From positions 8,677,001-8,741,000 of the forward strand of contig JAPVLO010000056.1 in the NCBI GenBank assembly GCA_027257055.1: a stretch of DNA of 64,000 nucleotides, written 5' to 3'. Shown here one piece after another: positions 8,960 through 20,059 of the stretch. The stretch comes from Cephalopachus bancanus (Eukaryota > Chordata > Mammalia > Primates > Tarsiidae). The notes beneath the pieces were generated by a model, which ran no database searches, had not been told where the DNA came from, and saw only the letters and a program-made list of their open reading frames with translations. Numbering within the stretch: position 1 is the stretch's first letter; the number at the start of each line of letters is the position of its first letter. The position numbers and the translations under genes are program-made.

Positions 8960-10490
8960 TTGAACTGTGTTCTCACACACTGTGACGTCAGCAGAACCCC
9001 AAGACTGAATTATAGCTTTGCATTCAATCAGGAATCATGAATTATTCTCTCTGTTATCCGTCACCGCTTCCCTACTGCTCAGAAGACAGAGTGACAGCAA
9101 TACACACAATGGGCAGGCACCTGAGGGGCTTTAAACCTATCAATAATAAGCATTGTTCTCAGAAAGATTTTGCTCTGTGGAAAAAGCAGAATGGAACAGC
9201 CTTTCAATGACCGGCAAAGGCTTTGAAATTGTTTCCCATTAAATGTGCAAATTCTGAAGTCACAAAATTCAGTCACCACCTCATTTATGTCCTAGGAATT
9301 TGGCTTGGACTGAATTGAAAAAATATATCTGTTCATATTAAACACAAAATGATTATTGGATGTCTTGCTTCTCACATTTAACTGCATAACAAACAGTAAA
9401 ATGCAATCTATGCAAAATTAATGAGTTGCCAGTGAGTCGTGTGTATGTGTTTAATCAGAAAATTACATTCAGAGTACTTGAAAGCATATTAATTGAAGTT
9501 TATCAAGAAGGCAGTAGGTATTTAGACACAAACACAAATGCAAAATATATCAATACCTGTGCCTGTAATTATTGCTCTGCAATTTTAGCGCCTTTAAATA
9601 AAAATGAAACATAATACATGCTTGAGCCACTTTAGACCTTAGAAATGTTTGATATAGATATTTTCTTTTTCCTCTTAAACTTGATTGAGTTATACAGTTA
9701 AACACAGAGACTATGCACTTACCGTTGTATTGATGAATAGAGGCACTAATAATTGGCATATAGAGCTTCCCCTGATATTATTGGCTACAGATTTCTGAGG
9801 CTAGAATGAATATAAAGCATTCTTTTGCCTAGATTGGTACTTTGCATAAATAATTAGGAAAAAAAAACTCAAGCTCTTGACTCAATGACCTACATAAATG
9901 CTACCATAGTAACAGGACAAACTTACAAATCAAATATAGCAATGACTAACTTTGCCTTTAAACTTGTTTTCTCAAATCTGGCCCTCAGGGAAATACAATA
10001 GATTCAGTTGATCTTTGTGGCATCTTATTGTATCACTAGATCCAATGAAACTGTTAACTCACCAGATGGGCTTGGCCTTCTCAAATATGGGGGTTGTATT
10101 CTCTTAGTTGTGTTTCTGCCATCTTAGGTATCTCATCTTATTTCATATTTAAGAATCCCTGCATATACCCACCCAACATGAGGCTTGAAACTATCAGTGA
10201 AAAACTTGGTAACCTCTAAATATCTGAGTGTTTGTCTTTGTAGAGGTTTCAACACCCAGAAGTTTAACTGCATTTTCATACGTTCATTGGATGCTGGGAG
10301 TGTGGACAAGGCCACTCCATTCAGCATCTCTGAGATGAGCACCCTCACTGAAGTCAGCCCTTCCAATCATGCTGCACAAAGAATGAGTGGGGACTATTTC
10401 AGAGGGTGACTGTCAGCTCCTGGACAGATGGGGTAGGGGGAACGGCCAGCTGCCAAGTGCTTACTCTTCCTCAGGAAATCTGAGCTCTCG
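8960..10490. other. Unique AT-rich block
   Basis: About 1.5 kb without a recognised repeat. It contains many TAAT, ATTA and AAATG words (for example 'gcaaaattaatgagttgcc' near 9413 and 'gcatattaattgaagtt' near 9484). Short open frames on both strands lack any recognisable protein. It could hold conserved noncoding elements, which cannot be judged without alignment. Confidence 0.35.
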
Positions 10491-10735
10491 GCATCCTTCA
10501 TCTCGTTTAATCTTCACAAGCATCCCGTGAGGTGGAAACTATTTCCTTGTCTAACAAATGAGGAAACTGAGGCATGGAGTGGTTATGTAACTTGGTCAAG
10601 ATTCAGATATAGAAGACAGTTAAAATGAGAAAGAGAAGAAATTGCTTGAAACTGACTAGAAATGACAATGCTGGGATTTGAACCCAGGGCCACAGACTCC
10701 CAAACACCCTCTGCACTAAGGTGAACTACCTTCTC
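10490..10735 (-). repeat. MIR, nearly full length
   Basis: Reverse-complement MIR: 'tcgtttaatcttcacaagca', 'aaatgaggaaactgaggca', 'gggatttgaacccagggcc' (reverse of the B box). Confidence 0.85.
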
Positions 10736-10996
10736 TTTGAATACTTATGCTATAGATCTTCCTAAAGCCTACACTTTAAAAAAAAAAAAGTCATGGAATT
10801 GACTGTCTAATGCTTTTCTTGAGGGAGAATCAGAATATTTTATTTATTTATATGAGGATCCAGGCAGTGAAATCTTGTGCTTTCCCCTTGGTATCCAAGT
10901 TTTCACCCTTTATATGTTTTCACAGATGCTTTGCTTATTACTTTTTATTTGTTTATACAACGTTTCTCACAAGAAACCCAAGTCTTTGTCTAACAG

Positions 10997-11240
10997 TACA
11001 GCATAGAGGTTATGAGCATAAGCGCTAAAGGGAGACTGGTTGGATTCAAAAACAAGCTTCCCCATTTATTATTCAACCTTGGGATGGTCGCTTGAGTTCT
11101 TTTGGTCTCAGTATCTTTTGTCAGTAAAATGGAGGTGATGACGACTGATGACGGGTAGCTCTCTGTGGATTCAGTGAGAGTGAATAGACAGTGCCTGGTA
11201 TCTAGAAAGAACCTTAGGGCATCAGCAACTGTAGTTAGTA
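10997..11240 (+). repeat. MIR
   Basis: 'acagcatagaggttatgagc', a degraded B box, 'ttgggatggtcgcttgagtt', 'ttttgtcagtaaaatggagg' and 'acagtgcctggtatctag' follow MIR order. Confidence 0.75.
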
Positions 11241-11269
11241 TAAGCATCAGGTTTAACTCAAGACAAAGA

Positions 11270-11740
11270 AGGCTCGCTAACTAGAGGACCCCGTTCTCTC
11301 CTCTCTTTCCAGATACCTGGAAGATAGTCCTTAGATCCAGGGGTGGAACAAGGTCATCTCCAGGATTAGGGCAGATCATGGAGTCACAGTGAACCAGAAG
11401 CAGACACAGCATCTCAGTTCTACCTTTGGCCCAACCGCTATGATTCTGGGCAAGGTATGCTCCCCGGTTGACCTTCTACGTCCCCTTCTCTCAAACAGGG
11501 GGCGAGCAACCTGCCCCTTGAGCTTCCCAGCGGTGCTCACATTCTGCGAAGCGCCCAGGCCATTGTGAGTGAGTCCTCACTTTTGAGAGCCACGCCCCAG
11601 TTGGACACCACCAGTCAGCCCAGGAAGCCAGGACCCAGGCCCTTCCTGAAATTGGCACTTGAACGCCCAGAGCAGCTGCTGACGCCCTCAGCCGCTCCCA
11701 CAACTCCCTTGTCTGAAACCCTCATTAATTCCAACTGCAG
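11270..11740. other. Unique sequence upstream of the CpG island region
   Basis: No repeat or gene recognised. Composition becomes more G+C-rich at 11400-11700. Confidence 0.3.
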
Positions 11741-12840
11741 GCCATCTATTACCTCATGCCCATAATGGGAGTTAATTTCTGTTGGGATCAGATGGGTCTT
11801 CCCCCTGGAAATTTTTATTCATATTTCTTTCCTGTTTTGTGATTCTCAATCGGAGTTTTCTAATAACAGATCATTTCTTTTTGTCTAACTTTAATCTGGT
11901 CCTGCTTGACAAGCCCCATCCTTTTCATTGAAGGGTAAGACCACTTAAAGGAAGGCCAATAAGCCCTTGCACTGCTCGGCCGGCTGGGGTGATTTGTCAC
12001 CCGGTGCAGTGGTGGTCACACCAATGGATTTATCTCAAGGTAAATGGAGATGCTGAGACCTGGGACCCGGAGCTTTGATTAAGGCGCCCTTTTTGTAGTG
12101 TTGATAGATGTTGCTTGTGTTTATCTATTTGAAATGCCACTAAATCTGTGAATACAATGGAAAAAGAGAGTACTTTGCTGCTGAAAACATATTAGTGATT
12201 TATGTTTCAGTAGGAAGCACAATAAAGAGACAGAGGCTATTAAGAGCAGCTATTTTCATGAGAAATAGTTCTGCTTTTAAACATTATTAACCCCACCTTG
12301 ATAAAGACTTACATGCATGCATAATCATGTTTACTTACCCCTTTAGTTTGCTACAATCTGCACTGGAAGCACACATTCTCCAAATATTCATAAGTTAGTC
12401 AGCAGAATATTTACAGCAAAAGACACCTCGCCCAGGCCCGTTCTGCATGTAAATTCCCCTCTCTCGAGATGGGGACACATAATAAACTTATCTGGGGAGC
12501 TTTGGAGTTTATATGGACTTCATATTGCTCAAAGCAGTCTCCAATCCCTCTCGCCATCATTTGCTGTGTCTCCGCCGCCCCCCCCCCGCTTTGTAGTAGA
12601 AATAACCAGAAGGGTGACACGTAAAGATGATAATGCATGGATATAACTTATAACATGAATCAATGTCATCAAGACGCACCCATTTAAATGAATAGGGTCA
12701 GATGAGAGTGCTGTATCACCCTGACTTGTGTGACAGTTACAAATGCATCACCTCGTATGCATAATAGGAGTGTACAAACCAGAAGAGATTTGTAAACTTG
12801 GTTCATTTCAAGCAGAACTGACCCACAGGCATGGGAACGG
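11740..12840. promoter_or_regulatory. Putative conserved regulatory block
   Basis: About 1.1 kb free of transposons directly beside a CpG island. Transcription-factor-like words include 'gaccacttaaagg' (NK2-like, 11939), 'gggtgatttgtcaccc' (perfect inverted repeat, 11987-12002), 'catgcatgcataatcatg' and 'tgtttac' (POU/HOX and FOX-like, about 12313-12335), 'ttaccccttta', and 'tcgtatgcataatagg' (POU-like, about 12752). This density and lack of repeats is typical of developmental enhancers. Conservation cannot be measured here, so the call is inference. Confidence 0.5.
12578..12592 (+). repeat. Poly-C run
   Basis: A run of about ten C in 'ccgccgcccccccccc', a mononucleotide tract prone to length variation. 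Confidence 0.8.
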
Positions 12841-12879
12841 GAGAAAAGGCCACCGGGTGGGAGCCGTCTGGGAAGAAGG

Positions 12880-13920
12880 GATTCTCGCCTGGCCGTCTCA
12901 CAAAAGAACCCTGGCGAGGATCTGGGGTCCTCCGGGTCCGCCGGGAACGGAGGGCAGAGAGTCACGTCCGCTCTCAGAAGGGTGCAGGGCTCGCCCGGGG
13001 CCGGGCGGGGGGCGACAAGGCGGAGGGGCGGGCAGGAGGGGGGGGTTCTCACCAAGCCTGGAAACCGACAAAAGCCCAAGCCGGGCGATTCCAAACCCAC
13101 CGCGCTCGGCGCGCGCAGGGGGCGCTCGGAGGCTCCTCGCCGGGCGCTCGAGCGGGCCGCGGCCCGGGGACGCCCCCCCGGGGGGCCGCCGCGGGTCCCG
13201 GCCTGGGCGGGGCACGGGCGCCCCGGGGGGCGGGGGGGCGAGCGCCGCGCCCGGCGGCGGCCGCACCTGCAGCTCGTTTGCGGGCGAGCGGCGCCGCGGC
13301 CCGCCCGCTGATGGGGCGCCGTCCCCTCCGTCCCCGGGATGATGACAAGTTATTAATTGCCGCCATTAGCCGCGGCAGCCTGCCCGAGATCTCGGCGGCT
13401 CTCTGGAGGTGAGAAGCCGCGCGTCGGGACGCCGAGGGAAGAGGCGCCGAGGAGCGCGGGGCAAACGGAGCCGCAATCTGCCCAAAAGGGATTGTGAGAT
13501 GGTGAATAATTTATTAGAAAACATTTTTCTTTGTCCTTCCCACCGACCCACAAATCCTCCCCAAGCGCTCTTTACCGGCCTCGCAGATAATGTACTTACA
13601 CATCCCAGAGCCTGCCCAACAGACTGGAGAGGCCGCGCGGTCCACCCGCACGCGGCGGCGGCGGGGGCGGCTGGGTCCGCGCCACCCTGCCCCGCGGAGG
13701 CAGGCGATCGGGCGGGGGCGCGGAGGCCCGCGGGAGAGGCCGCGCCGGGGGCCCCGCCTCCCTCCCGGCCCCGGCTTCCCGTGGGGACCCCGTAGGCCTT
13801 TGTACAGAGCGCCGCGAGTGCCTGTCCGGCGAGTTCCTCCTTTGATGGCGCGTGGCCGGTTCCCTCCTTCTGCGCCCGGGCAGAGGGAAGGCCACCCGGT
13901 CCCACAGCCGCACGTGCCTG
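12880..13920. promoter_or_regulatory. CpG island, putative promoter
   Basis: About 1 kb of strongly G+C-rich sequence with frequent CpG, in sharp contrast to its surroundings. SP1/KLF-like GC boxes occur near 13003 ('gggcggggggcg'), 13024 ('ggggcgggc') and 13206 ('ggcggggc'). Two AT-rich islands sit inside it: 'caagttattaattgccgcc' (13345-13363) and 'gtgaataatttattagaaaac' (about 13502-13522). Islands of this kind usually mark promoters or polycomb-regulated developmental elements. No TATA box and no coding exon is evident. Which gene, and whether it is transcribed from either strand, cannot be told. Confidence 0.75.
13401..13416 (+). other. Candidate splice donor in CpG island
   Basis: 'ctctggag|gtgagaagcc' is a good match to the AG|GTRAG 5' splice consensus (exon end 13408, intron start 13409). 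It would fit an untranslated first exon read on the plus strand. This is only a motif and no transcript evidence is available. Confidence 0.3.
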
Positions 13921-14560
13921 CCTTTGGCCGATAATCTTGAGCCAGGGATGAAGAGCAGGCCGGGTTCAAAGAGCCCGAAGGCCTAGAGATACGCTCATGC
14001 AGATGTGTAATGACCGCCTGGAGCACGGAGGGGGCGCCCAAGAGAAAGGGGTTAATTCGGAGATGAAGCAGAATTCCCTGGAGGAAGGCCCAGGGGACTG
14101 GATCTGACCGAGGAGTAAAGTTCACAATGACCACACGTATTGCCCACCTTTTCACCAACCTTTTCACCAAGAGGGCGCCGGCCGAGGTGACGTTCTCAGT
14201 CCAACCACAATCCCCAGGGTTGGCTATTTCCTCTGCTCAGGGACTCCCGTTCAGAATTTCTTGTAGGCCTCAGCTGGAGAAGACTGGCCCTCTTATGTGG
14301 ACGGTTCAGGGACAGGTCAATGGTTGAAGGTAGAGTCCTGGCTTGCGGTGACCAGAGAGGCCTTGAGGGCCTGGGGCTGGAGGCCCAGGTGCCAGGGCCA
14401 GTGAGCTCCAGCGGGACAAAGACAGAGGCCACACTAGCAATCCTGAAGGGTTCAGCCCACAGGAGCTAGAGCTCCCCCAGTGATGCAGAGAGGTGGTGAA
14501 GCCTGAGGACATTTCTCTGCACTGCAGCCAGAGACAGCTATCTGAGTTACGGGCAGTCCC
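13920..14560. other. CpG island shore, unique sequence
   Basis: No repeat recognised. CpG frequency falls off. It contains the direct repeat 'ccttttcacca' twice around 14148-14170. Confidence 0.35.
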
Positions 14561-14790
14561 TGGGGCCCTCCCTGCCCAGAAGCCTTCAGTGACCCCCACG
14601 GCCTTTAGGATAAACACCAGGATGTTTGATGCTTGCGATGGAACCTCTGCCCGCCTCTCTAGCCATGAATTTCCCTCCCCCATCCCCAACACACATGGCC
14701 ATTTGCGTACATTCACCAGCAAGTGCACACCACACACTCTGCACGCATACACTCTAGCCAGAATGACGTATTGAGGCAAGCCATATGAAA
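14560..14790. repeat. Possible ancient repeat remnant
   Basis: 'ccttcagtgacccccacggc' followed by 'ctttaggataaacaccagg' resembles a common old mammalian repeat with the theme 'ccctcaggataaagtcc'. The family is unclear. Confidence 0.35.
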
Positions 14791-14889
14791 AATTGCCATT
14801 TGTGTCGGTCGAGAGCAGTTAGATATCAGTGATATCCTGTGAGTCACCTGAAAACAACACACCTGTCATCTCTGGGTTTTCCTTGCGCC

Positions 14890-15380
14890 CTTCTCTCTAA
14901 CCAAGACACCTCTCTTCGCCTGCCGAACTCACATTCATGCTTCAGGACTCAGTTTGCTTTTACACTCCTCCTTAGAGAAGCCCTCTTGTATATTCCTTCC
15001 ACCCCTCTCACTCTTTCTCTCCCCCCCACTTTCCACCCTGGCCTTAGATTTGGTGACACTCCTCTGTTCCCAATGCACCCTCTACCTACCCTGTTTTTGA
15101 TACTTATTGGTTTGTTGTGAGGGTTCCTTTACCTCTCACCCTCTCTAGTCTGTGCACACCTCGAGGGCACACAGGGTCTAATTGCAACGTGTATTCCTAG
15201 CACCTCGCCTAAGTGCTGGTGTAGTGTAGGTTCTTTGAGTTGGAGTCTCACTCTGTCGCCCAGGATGGAGTGCAGTGGCACGATTATGGCCACCTCAGCG
15301 TCGACCTGCGGGGCTCGGGTGATCCGTCTGCCCCAGCCTTCCAGTGTAGGTTCTTAATAAAAGTTCGATGAATGAATAAA
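14890..15380 (+). repeat. L2 3' end, split by a half Alu
   Basis: 'gcttcaggactcagtttgc', 'cttagagaagccctcttg', 'gcacctcgagggcacacag' and the end 'cttaataaaagttcgatgaatgaat' follow the order of L2 3' sequence. The Alu fragment at 15236-15342 lies inside the last 150 bp. Confidence 0.75.
15236..15342 (-). repeat. Right-arm-only Alu with TSD, no poly-A
   Basis: About 107 bp of Alu right arm, from 'gagttggagtctcactctgt' to 'ccccagccttcc'. It is flanked by a perfect 13-bp duplication 'agtgtaggttctt' (15223-15235 and 15343-15355). The 5' break lies within a few bases of that in the copy at 2544-2671. Almost no A tail remains. Confidence 0.9.
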
Positions 15381-15754
15381 TGAGATAAATGAGTGAGAAG
15401 ATGGATGCACAATGAAACAGGGGAAGAGAAAGGAATCACAGACAGGAGAGCAAGGGCCAAGAGTAGAAAAAGATACACATGATAGCCAGAAAGGAAAGAA
15501 GGAGTTTTTATTGTATCAGGAGAAGGGTAGGTAAGATGCTGGGTAGTATTTCAGGGATTTCATGAGACACTGAGCTGACCAAAAATGTTCTCAATCTCAG
15601 CTATTTATCCCCAGAATATATTTTCCTGGCATAGAGGAGACCCTTGGTAAATAGTCAGTGAATTAGAAAGTGAATATGGAAGGGATATTTGAGATCAGTT
15701 TTGTCTAAAGGTACAGCAATTAGCTAATAAGAATAGCTTTTTTTTTTTGCTGAG

Positions 15755-15925
15755 TATCAGTCTGAATTTACATTATCTTATTTAATTTCAACAACTGTAA
15801 AAATCTGAAAATGAGGAAACTGAGGTTCAGAGAATTGAAGTGTCTTACTCAGGATCCCACGACTAATGAGAGATTCAAACCCAGGTCTGCATTCATGGCA
15901 ACAAGGCTACCACAGGCCTCCCATT
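15755..15925 (-). repeat. MIR
   Basis: 'cttatttaatttcaacaact', 'atgaggaaactgaggttcag' and 'gattcaaacccaggtctgc' are reverse MIR blocks. Confidence 0.8.
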
Positions 15926-15929
15926 CCCA

Positions 15930-16515
15930 GAGATCTTCATGAATTGGAGAAATAGTCATATCTTCTCAATGATTTTCTAAATAAACAGTATGAAATTGGG
16001 GCTATTCACATGTGGCATGGGTATCTTCTAAGCCAAGGTTTCTATGACGCCATCATCTGTTCCTCCTTAAAACCTAGCGTCTCTTAAAATGATGCTCTGA
16101 AACATGTGTTTGCAGGGTCTTGGTGAATTAATTCAGCATTTAATAACTCTTTCATAAGCACATACTAGGTTCCATGTCTCACGCTGAGCTCTGGAGGTGC
16201 AGCGATGAGTCGGTGTTTCCTGCCAACCTCGAGGACTGCTCAGATGCTGAAGAGACAGCATCAAGCCTGCAGGTGCCAGATGGGCATCTTAGCTGAGAAG
16301 GAATCAGGCAAAGATGAGATAACAAGACCGGCTGCCTCCATTTTTTGAGTTTGAACGTGCTTTAATGACAAGGATAATGAGTGTTCTGACTCTCCTGCTG
16401 TTACTGACAGCCCCAGTCTGATGGGGAAAGTGGCATATCAAATATAGGAGCACACGTACATGCACACACACAGAAGGCTAACATGTCAAAAAGAGACACA
16501 ATCCTGAGGCCCTAT
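15930..16515. repeat. Mostly unique, with an L2 fragment at 16135-16250
   Basis: 'ttcataagcacatactaggt' followed by 'tccatgtctcacgctgagc' resembles an L2 3' end. The remainder is unrecognised. Confidence 0.4.
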
Positions 16516-16782
16516 ATATATATATTTTTTGAGTTGGAGTCTCACTCTGTTGCCCAGGCTAGAGTGCAATGGCATGCTCATGGCCACCCGTGTCAACCTT
16601 CTGGGCTCAGGCGATCCTTCTGCCGCAGCCTTCCAAGAAGCAGGCTAATTTTTGTTTTATTGTAGAGACGTGGTCTCGCCAAGTTGCCTGGGCTGGTCTT
16701 GAGCCCGCAGGCCCAGGCAATCCACTCGCCTCGGTCTCCCAAAGTTCTGGGATGACAGGCTGAGCCACCAAGCCTGGCCAGT
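16516..16782 (-). repeat. Young-type Alu
   Basis: Reverse dimer from a T tail preceded by (TA)n, 'gagttggagtctcactctgt', to 'ggctgagccaccaagcctgg'. The reverse of the 'ctcagcctgt' signature is present ('gacaggctgagccacc'). Confidence 0.9.
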
Positions 16783-16794
16783 GGCCCTCTTAAT

Positions 16795-16920
16795 CCGTTT
16801 ATTTATTTGACCTTAACATTTCGAGCGCCTACATGAATCAGGCCCCGTGGCTGGTGTTTCCTACCTCCCATCTACCAATCCCTGCTCTGCAGGGGCTCAC
16901 GGACCAGTGTGGGAAATGGT
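16795..16920 (+). repeat. L2 fragment
   Basis: 'gcgcctacatgaatcaggcc' and 'aatccctgctctgcaggggc' match the L2 3' end theme. Confidence 0.5.
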
Positions 16921-17082
16921 CTAGTGTGTTATGATTATGGGTGGTCATTGCACTAGCTGAGGGAGATAGCCAATGGTCCAGAAGAAGAGAAAAGAAAGCA
17001 GCTAATTCAAGCTTGGGAAGGAGCAAAAGGGAATCTAGACAGAAAAGGGTTTTCTTGGGATAGCATGTCCTAGCTGGGTCTT

Positions 17083-17369
17083 TTTTTTTTTTTGAGTTGG
17101 AGTCTCACTCTGTTGCCCAGACTGGAGTGCAGTGGCCACTCCCGGCCACTGCAGCCTCGACCTGCTGGGCTCCGGCGATCCTTCCGCCTCAGCCTTCCAA
17201 GTAGCCGGAATTACAGGCATGTGCTACCACGCCCAGATGATTTTTTGATTTATTGTAGAGATGAGGTCTCGCTGCCCAGGCAGGTCTCGAACCCGCAGGC
17301 TCAGGCAATCCACTCGCCTCAGCCTCCCAAAGGCGCGGGATTACAGGCTGAGCCACCCGAGCCCGGCTC
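17083..17369 (-). repeat. Young-type Alu with perfect TSD
   Basis: Full reverse dimer with the young signature. Perfect 12-bp duplication 'tagctgggtctt' at 17071-17082 and 17370-17381 marks a recent insertion. Confidence 0.97.
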
Positions 17370-17524
17370 TAGCTGGGTCTTAAAGGGTGAGTGGGCTTCC
17401 CAACTGGAGATAGTGCAAAAAAGGTGGATGGAAAAGGGACTAGATTCTAAAGGAAGACTATTGGCTGACTGGAATCATTCATGAATTAAATCGTTCATTC
17501 AAAAAATGTTGAAATCTACCATGT

Positions 17525-17690
17525 GGTTATGAACTGAATGCTTGTGTTCCCCTTGCCCCACTCCATTCATATGTTGAAGCCCTAACCCTCAGTGTGGCAG
17601 TATTTGGAGTAAGGAATTATGGTTAAATGAGGTTATCAGGGTGGAGTGCTGATCTGACAGGATAAGTGTCCTTTTAAGAAGAGACACCAG
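17525..17690 (+). mobile_element. MST-type MaLR LTR fragment
   Basis: 'gaactgaatgcttgtgttcc', 'ttcatatgttgaagccctaa', 'gtggcagtatttggagtaag' and 'gtccttttaagaagagacac' match the 5' part of an MST/MLT (ERVL-MaLR) LTR. The LTR is interrupted by an Alu at 17691. Little LTR sequence is recognisable beyond the Alu. Confidence 0.85.
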
Positions 17691-17984
17691 AGGCTGGGCG
17701 TGGTGGTTCAAGCCTCTAATCCCAGCACTTTGGGAAGCCAAGGCGAGAGAATTGCCCGAGCCCGCGGATCTGAGACCAGCTTGGGCGACATGGTGAGACC
17801 TTGTCTCTACTATAAGTCAAAAAAAAAAATTAACTGGACGTGGTAGTACGCACCTGTATTTCCTGCTACTTGGAAGGCTGAGGCAAAAGGATCAATGGAG
17901 CCCAGGAAGTCAACATTGGGGTGGCCGTGAGTGTACTATTGCACTCCAACCTAAGTGACGGAATGAGACTCCAACTCAAAAAAA
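17691..17984 (+). repeat. Young-type Alu inside MaLR LTR
   Basis: Full dimer, 'gcccgcggatctgagacc' and an 'actccaactcaaaa' end. TSD 'aagaagagacaccag' (17676-17690) and 'aagaagagacgccag' (17985-17999), one mismatch. Confidence 0.95.
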
Positions 17985-18099
17985 AAGAAGAGACGCCAGA
18001 TTTATTTTATGAAGTGAACAATTGTATCTGTTCTTAATCAAGCATGTTTAACTAATGAAGAATTAAGAATTCTTAAAGATTTTGATGTGGGAGCCATTC

Positions 18100-18470
18100 T
18101 ATTTACCCTTATTTCCATGTCTTCTCATTCTCAGCACATCTCCCAGGCACTTGAAGTTAGCTGGAGCTAGGTGACTTGCTTTAAAAAATGAATTGTGAAC
18201 CAAAGTGACAGGTGTCATTTGCAGTTAGGAACCGGTAAGAAGCAGTGAGTGATTTGCCAAGTTGCTTTCCCCTGCATAGCAACCATCAACATTCCACGTA
18301 AGGGAAGCTCCATCAGTCTGCATCTCTGAGTGAGGAAATCAAGAACAGAAAACCTGAGATGAGCAGGCAGCGTGAGTGAGAAATGAAGCTTTTGTGTTCT
18401 AAGCTACTGAGTGCCGGGGGTTTTATTTGTTAGTGAGGCACAATATAACCTAACATGACTAATTCAAGAA
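18100..18470 (+). repeat. Old LTR-like repeat, family unsure
   Basis: 'gtgacaggtgtcatttgcag', 'atagcaaccatcaacattcc', 'gtgagtgagaaatgaagc' and 'tctaagctactgagtgccgg' resemble a widespread old mammalian repeat ending in 'cctgactaat'. It ends here as 'aacatgactaattc'. Confidence 0.5.
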
Positions 18471-18854
18471 AAGACCAAGATGGTACTCATATTCTGGCCC
18501 CAGTAGACATTTTGGAGTATTAGTTTTGCCACTTGAAGTCCTAAAAGTGACCTACTCTAAGAGGTCAAGAGACTGGACGTACGGTTTCTATTCTGCCCGG
18601 CTGTTGCATTTGCCACCATCGGTTATAAAATACATTAATGGATCGCCTTACAAGCAACAAGCAGTTTGGATTTTACTTCGTCTTCTACCTTTTCAGTGCT
18701 CCATCCTTCATCCTTCATATAAACTCAGTTAGCAAAGAGGCTCATGAGTGAAGCAATGTCCTTTAGGACTCCAGTTGTAAAAGGGGACGGCTTTCTACTC
18801 TTACAGAAGATTTTGCCCTTCCATGTCCTTTCTGCAGGCCCAAGGGCAGAGGGC

Positions 18855-19075
18855 TCTGACATTGAGTATCTGGCTTTAAATCTTGGCTGCACTACATACT
18901 AGCCATGTGGCACTGGACAAGTTACTTGAGCTCTTTAAGCCTTATTTCCTCACTTGTGAAACGCAAATAATAATAGCACCTACCTGATGGGGAATGTTTT
19001 GTGAATTAAATGAGACAATGCACATAGAGCCCGAAAACAGTAATTATTACTCTTGTTGGTGTTACTATTATTTCA
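18855..19075 (+). repeat. MIR
   Basis: 'ttaaatcttggctgcactac', 'tggacaagttacttgagctc', 'cacttgtgaaacgcaaataa' and 'gtgaattaaatgagacaatg' are in MIR order. Confidence 0.85.
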
Positions 19076-19362
19076 CCCCCCAGAATAGGTGTAAAGTCGA
19101 ATGTCACAAAAGCCATGACTATTCTTAGAGAGTTTACTCAAGGATCAGCCGGGAGACGGGTTTGGAGTCAATGATCTTCCAGCTCACACCCAAGATTTGT
19201 AACTCTTCAGCATCACAGAGCTCCTTCAGGGAGATCAAAGCACCTCAGGAAAGCTTCCTCCAACCGGAGCCCTGCCAAGGGAGGCCCCGAGAGAAAGCAG
19301 GTGGCTACAGGGAGGCCACTTTCCCCAACTCTGAGGACCAGCCTTCTTGCATGACTTCTTTT

Positions 19363-19620
19363 TTTTTTTGAGTTGGAGTCTCACTCTGTCACCCAGACTG
19401 GAGTACAGTGGCCGCTCCCGGCCACCGCAGCCTTGGCCTGCTGGGCTCCGGCGATCCTTCCGCCTCAGCCTTCTGAGTAGCCGGAATTATAGGCATGCGC
19501 CACCACGCCCGGCTGATTTTTTGATTTATTGTAGAGATGAGGTCTCGCTGCCCAGGCGGGTCTCGAACCCGCGGGCTCAGGCAATTCGCGCGGGATTACA
19601 GGCTGAGCCACCGAGCCCGG
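19363..19620 (-). repeat. Young-type Alu with internal deletion and TSD
   Basis: Reverse Alu whose left arm lacks about 20 bp between 'ggctcaggcaatt' and 'cgcgcgggattacagg'. Flanks 'catgacttctttt' on both sides (19350-19362 and 19621-19633) are identical, so the insertion is young. Confidence 0.95.
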
Positions 19621-20059
19621 CATGACTTCTTTTCTGGATATTTGGTGACTCACTTTTTGGAGAAAGATTATCTCCTTTTTGAAAGTAACCTGACCACCTG
19701 TCAAAACTGGAGTTGTGAGAAGAATTGAGAGACTAACCCTGGCAGTCTGGCCAGACTCTCATTTGGGTAATGACCTTGGCAGTGACTGCTTTATTCCACA
19801 TCCACTTGGCTCCAGGTCCCAACCTCTTCTGATGCGACTGAAAGTGCTTCTGGGATCCGCCCAAGACAGCCAACGAAACAGGAAGCATAATGAACACAGA
19901 AGCTCCGTGATGCTCACTGTGATTAGGAAATGATTTTCTACTTGAGGAAAAGTGGCAACCAAGAAGAGAAGACAGAGAGAGCATTAAACATTCTGTCCTA
20001 ATTCCCTTCCGTCACTGGCACAGCATATACTTAAATGCTGTGCTTTATAAAAAGATTAT

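Noticed and set aside
12743..14170. Long open frames on both strands in the CpG island (up to 218 codons)
   Set aside because: They overlap on opposite strands and in several frames, are proline/arginine/glycine-rich from GC-rich sequence and contain no domain. Stop codons are simply rare here.
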